DNA of 6,240 nucleotides from Acidobacteriota bacterium. Lineage in GTDB: Bacteria; Acidobacteriota; Terriglobia; UBA7540. This document shows positions 5,637-6,240 of the stretch, one piece after another (position 1 is the first letter of the stretch; each line of letters begins with the position of its first letter). Where the stretch lies: NCBI GenBank assembly GCA_021828225.1, contig JAKASH010000191.1, positions 1-6,240 on the forward strand, written 5' to 3'. The translations under genes and the position numbers were made by a program. The notes under the pieces are model-generated. The model saw nothing but the letters and a program-made list of their open reading frames with translations. It was not told the origin of the DNA and did no database searches.

Positions 5637-5699
5637 ATGCGCATCAGACGGAATATGACGAACAGGATTTTTTCGATTCGGCGATTCGAAAATCAATGA
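5637..5699 (+). CDS. Possible 20-residue leader ORF overlapping the MFS start (ATGA)
   Basis: ATG 5637 opens a 20-codon frame, Arg/Asn/Ile-rich, whose TGA (5697-5699) overlaps the ATG of the MFS gene at 5696 as ATGA. AAAGGG (5621-5626) lies ten bases upstream and AAGG (5631-5634) two bases upstream. The MFS ATG itself has no visible Shine-Dalgarno sequence, so translational coupling would make sense. A frame this short can easily arise by chance and no family is recognised. Confidence 0.22.
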   Translation: MRIRRNMTNRIFSIRRFENQ

Positions 5700-6240
5700 C
5701 GCAACGTCTTTCTTCAGAGGTTGAGCCTGCACCGGCGCCGTTCTTTGCGGGAACTTACTGGCACACTGTCCTCGCGTGTTTTCTGGGCTGGATGCTGGAC
5801 GCCTTCGATTTCTTTGTTGTCGTATTTCTGGTCGGCACGCTGGCGACGAGCTTCCAGGTATCGAAGGCGGATATCATCTTAACTCTGACCGTCACGCTAG
5901 CGACGCGGCCTGCTGGCGCTTTCATCTTCGGCATTCTTGCCGATCGCTTCGGCAGGCGCATATCCCTGATGGCGAATGTCCTCTTCTATTCGGTCATTGA
6001 AGTGCTTTGCGGTTTTGCTCCCAGCTTTTCAGTCTTTATTCTTTTGCGGGCTCTCTACGGCCTCGGCATGGGGGGCGAGTGGGGCATCGGAGCCTCTCTG
6101 GCCATGGAGAGCGTGCCCCGGCGCTGGCGCGGAGTTCTTTCTGGCGTTCTTCAAAGTGGTTATTCCATTGGTTACCTTCTGGCCGCCGTGGCGGCGCGCT
6201 TCATCCTGCCCGTGTGGGGCTGGCGCGCGATGTTCTGGGT
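5696..6240 (+). CDS. Major facilitator superfamily transporter, SHS/sugar-acid porter-like (N-terminal part)
   Basis: The first 181 codons of an inner-membrane secondary carrier, cut by the window end. A short polar N-terminus (1-20) leads into helix 1 with G-W-M-L-D-A-F-D-F-F (31-40). MFS motif A, G-I-L-A-D-R-F-G-R-R, sits at 79-88 between helices 2 and 3. Helix 4 has R-x-L-Y-G-L-G-M-G-G-E-W-G-I-G (118-132), followed by E-S-V-P-R-R-W-R-G (138-146) and a Gly/Tyr-rich helix 5. This pattern recalls the sialate/lactate proton symporter (SHS) and related metabolite:H+ groups; the substrate cannot be told from this half. ATG 5696 is the only start: an in-frame TAA lies at 5630 and no other start codon lies between. 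No RBS is visible; see the overlapping small ORF. Confidence 0.92.
   Translation, partial: MTQRLSSEVEPAPAPFFAGTYWHTVLACFLGWMLDAFDFFVVVFLVGTLATSFQVSKADIILTLTVTLATRPAGAFIFGILADRFGRRISLMANVLFYSVIEVLCGFAPSFSVFILLRALYGLGMGGEWGIGASLAMESVPRRWRGVLSGVLQSGYSIGYLLAAVAARFILPVWGWRAMFW

Larger units (their letters stand above)
5272..5695. other. Intergenic region between the unknown secreted protein and the MFS gene
   Basis: These 424 bases hold repeat copy 2 (5413-5517), a promoter candidate with a perfect -35 box (5558-5587) and a possible 20-codon leader ORF (5637-5699). The open frames at about 5354-5632 (plus) and 5384-5644 (minus) run across the palindromic repeat and have no protein-like features, so I leave them out. 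No clear Rho-independent terminator follows the gene ending at 5271; a weak GTTCCG/CGGAAC pair (5273-5278, 5320-5325) lacks a T-tract. Confidence 0.65.

Noticed and set aside
5354..5644. Open frames on both strands in the gap before the MFS gene.
   Set aside because: They span repeat copy 2, have no RBS or protein-like features, and are explained by the GC-rich palindromes.
1..6240. A hidden mobile or defence system.
   Set aside because: No transposase, integrase, nuclease, toxin-antitoxin pair, CRISPR spacing pattern or tRNA attachment site is visible; the genes are housekeeping, export and transport.

Overview
The window looks like chromosomal DNA of moderately high GC from a soil-type Acidobacteriota relative. 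This is an inference from gene content and not a proven placement. The supporting genes are a large Tat-exported FG-GAP/VCBS (CRTAC1-like) protein, a secreted protein joining a carboxypeptidase-regulatory-like domain to TPRs, and an MFS carrier of a kind common in that phylum. A short two-hairpin interspersed repeat occurs twice. Non-ATG starts are frequent: TTG best explains three genes.

Layout. (1) 1-1413, minus strand: a beta-propeller-type calcium-motif protein, cut off at its C-terminus by the window edge. Its TTG start brings in a twin-arginine signal. (2) 1414-1925: a divergent intergenic region with candidate promoters facing both ways, repeat copy 1, and a perfect 8+8 bp palindrome upstream of queE. 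(3) 1926-3374, plus strand: queE and queC, which make 7-carboxy-7-deazaguanine and then preQ0 for queuosine-type modification. (4) 3472-4533: secreted CarboxypepD_reg-like/TPR protein with its own promoter and a very good RBS. (5) A GC-rich hairpin that looks like a terminator, but whose 3' arm ends six bases before the next start codon. (6) 4597-5271: a secreted, cysteine-free protein of unknown function. (7) 5272-5695: intergenic, holding repeat copy 2 (with an enlarged, structured loop), a promoter with a perfect TTGACA box, and a possible 20-codon leader ORF. (8) 5696-6240: the N-terminal 181 codons of an MFS transporter.

The functional links are modest. QueE and QueC act in consecutive steps, but no queD, folE, queF or tgt gene is visible. 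The other genes concern the cell envelope or export (Tat substrate, two Sec-type secreted proteins, a membrane carrier) and do not form an obvious pathway. I see no phage, transposase, CRISPR, toxin-antitoxin or defence genes. The most unusual material is non-coding: the inverted two-hairpin repeat pair, the hairpin abutting the start of the unknown gene, and the ATGA-coupled small ORF ahead of the transporter.
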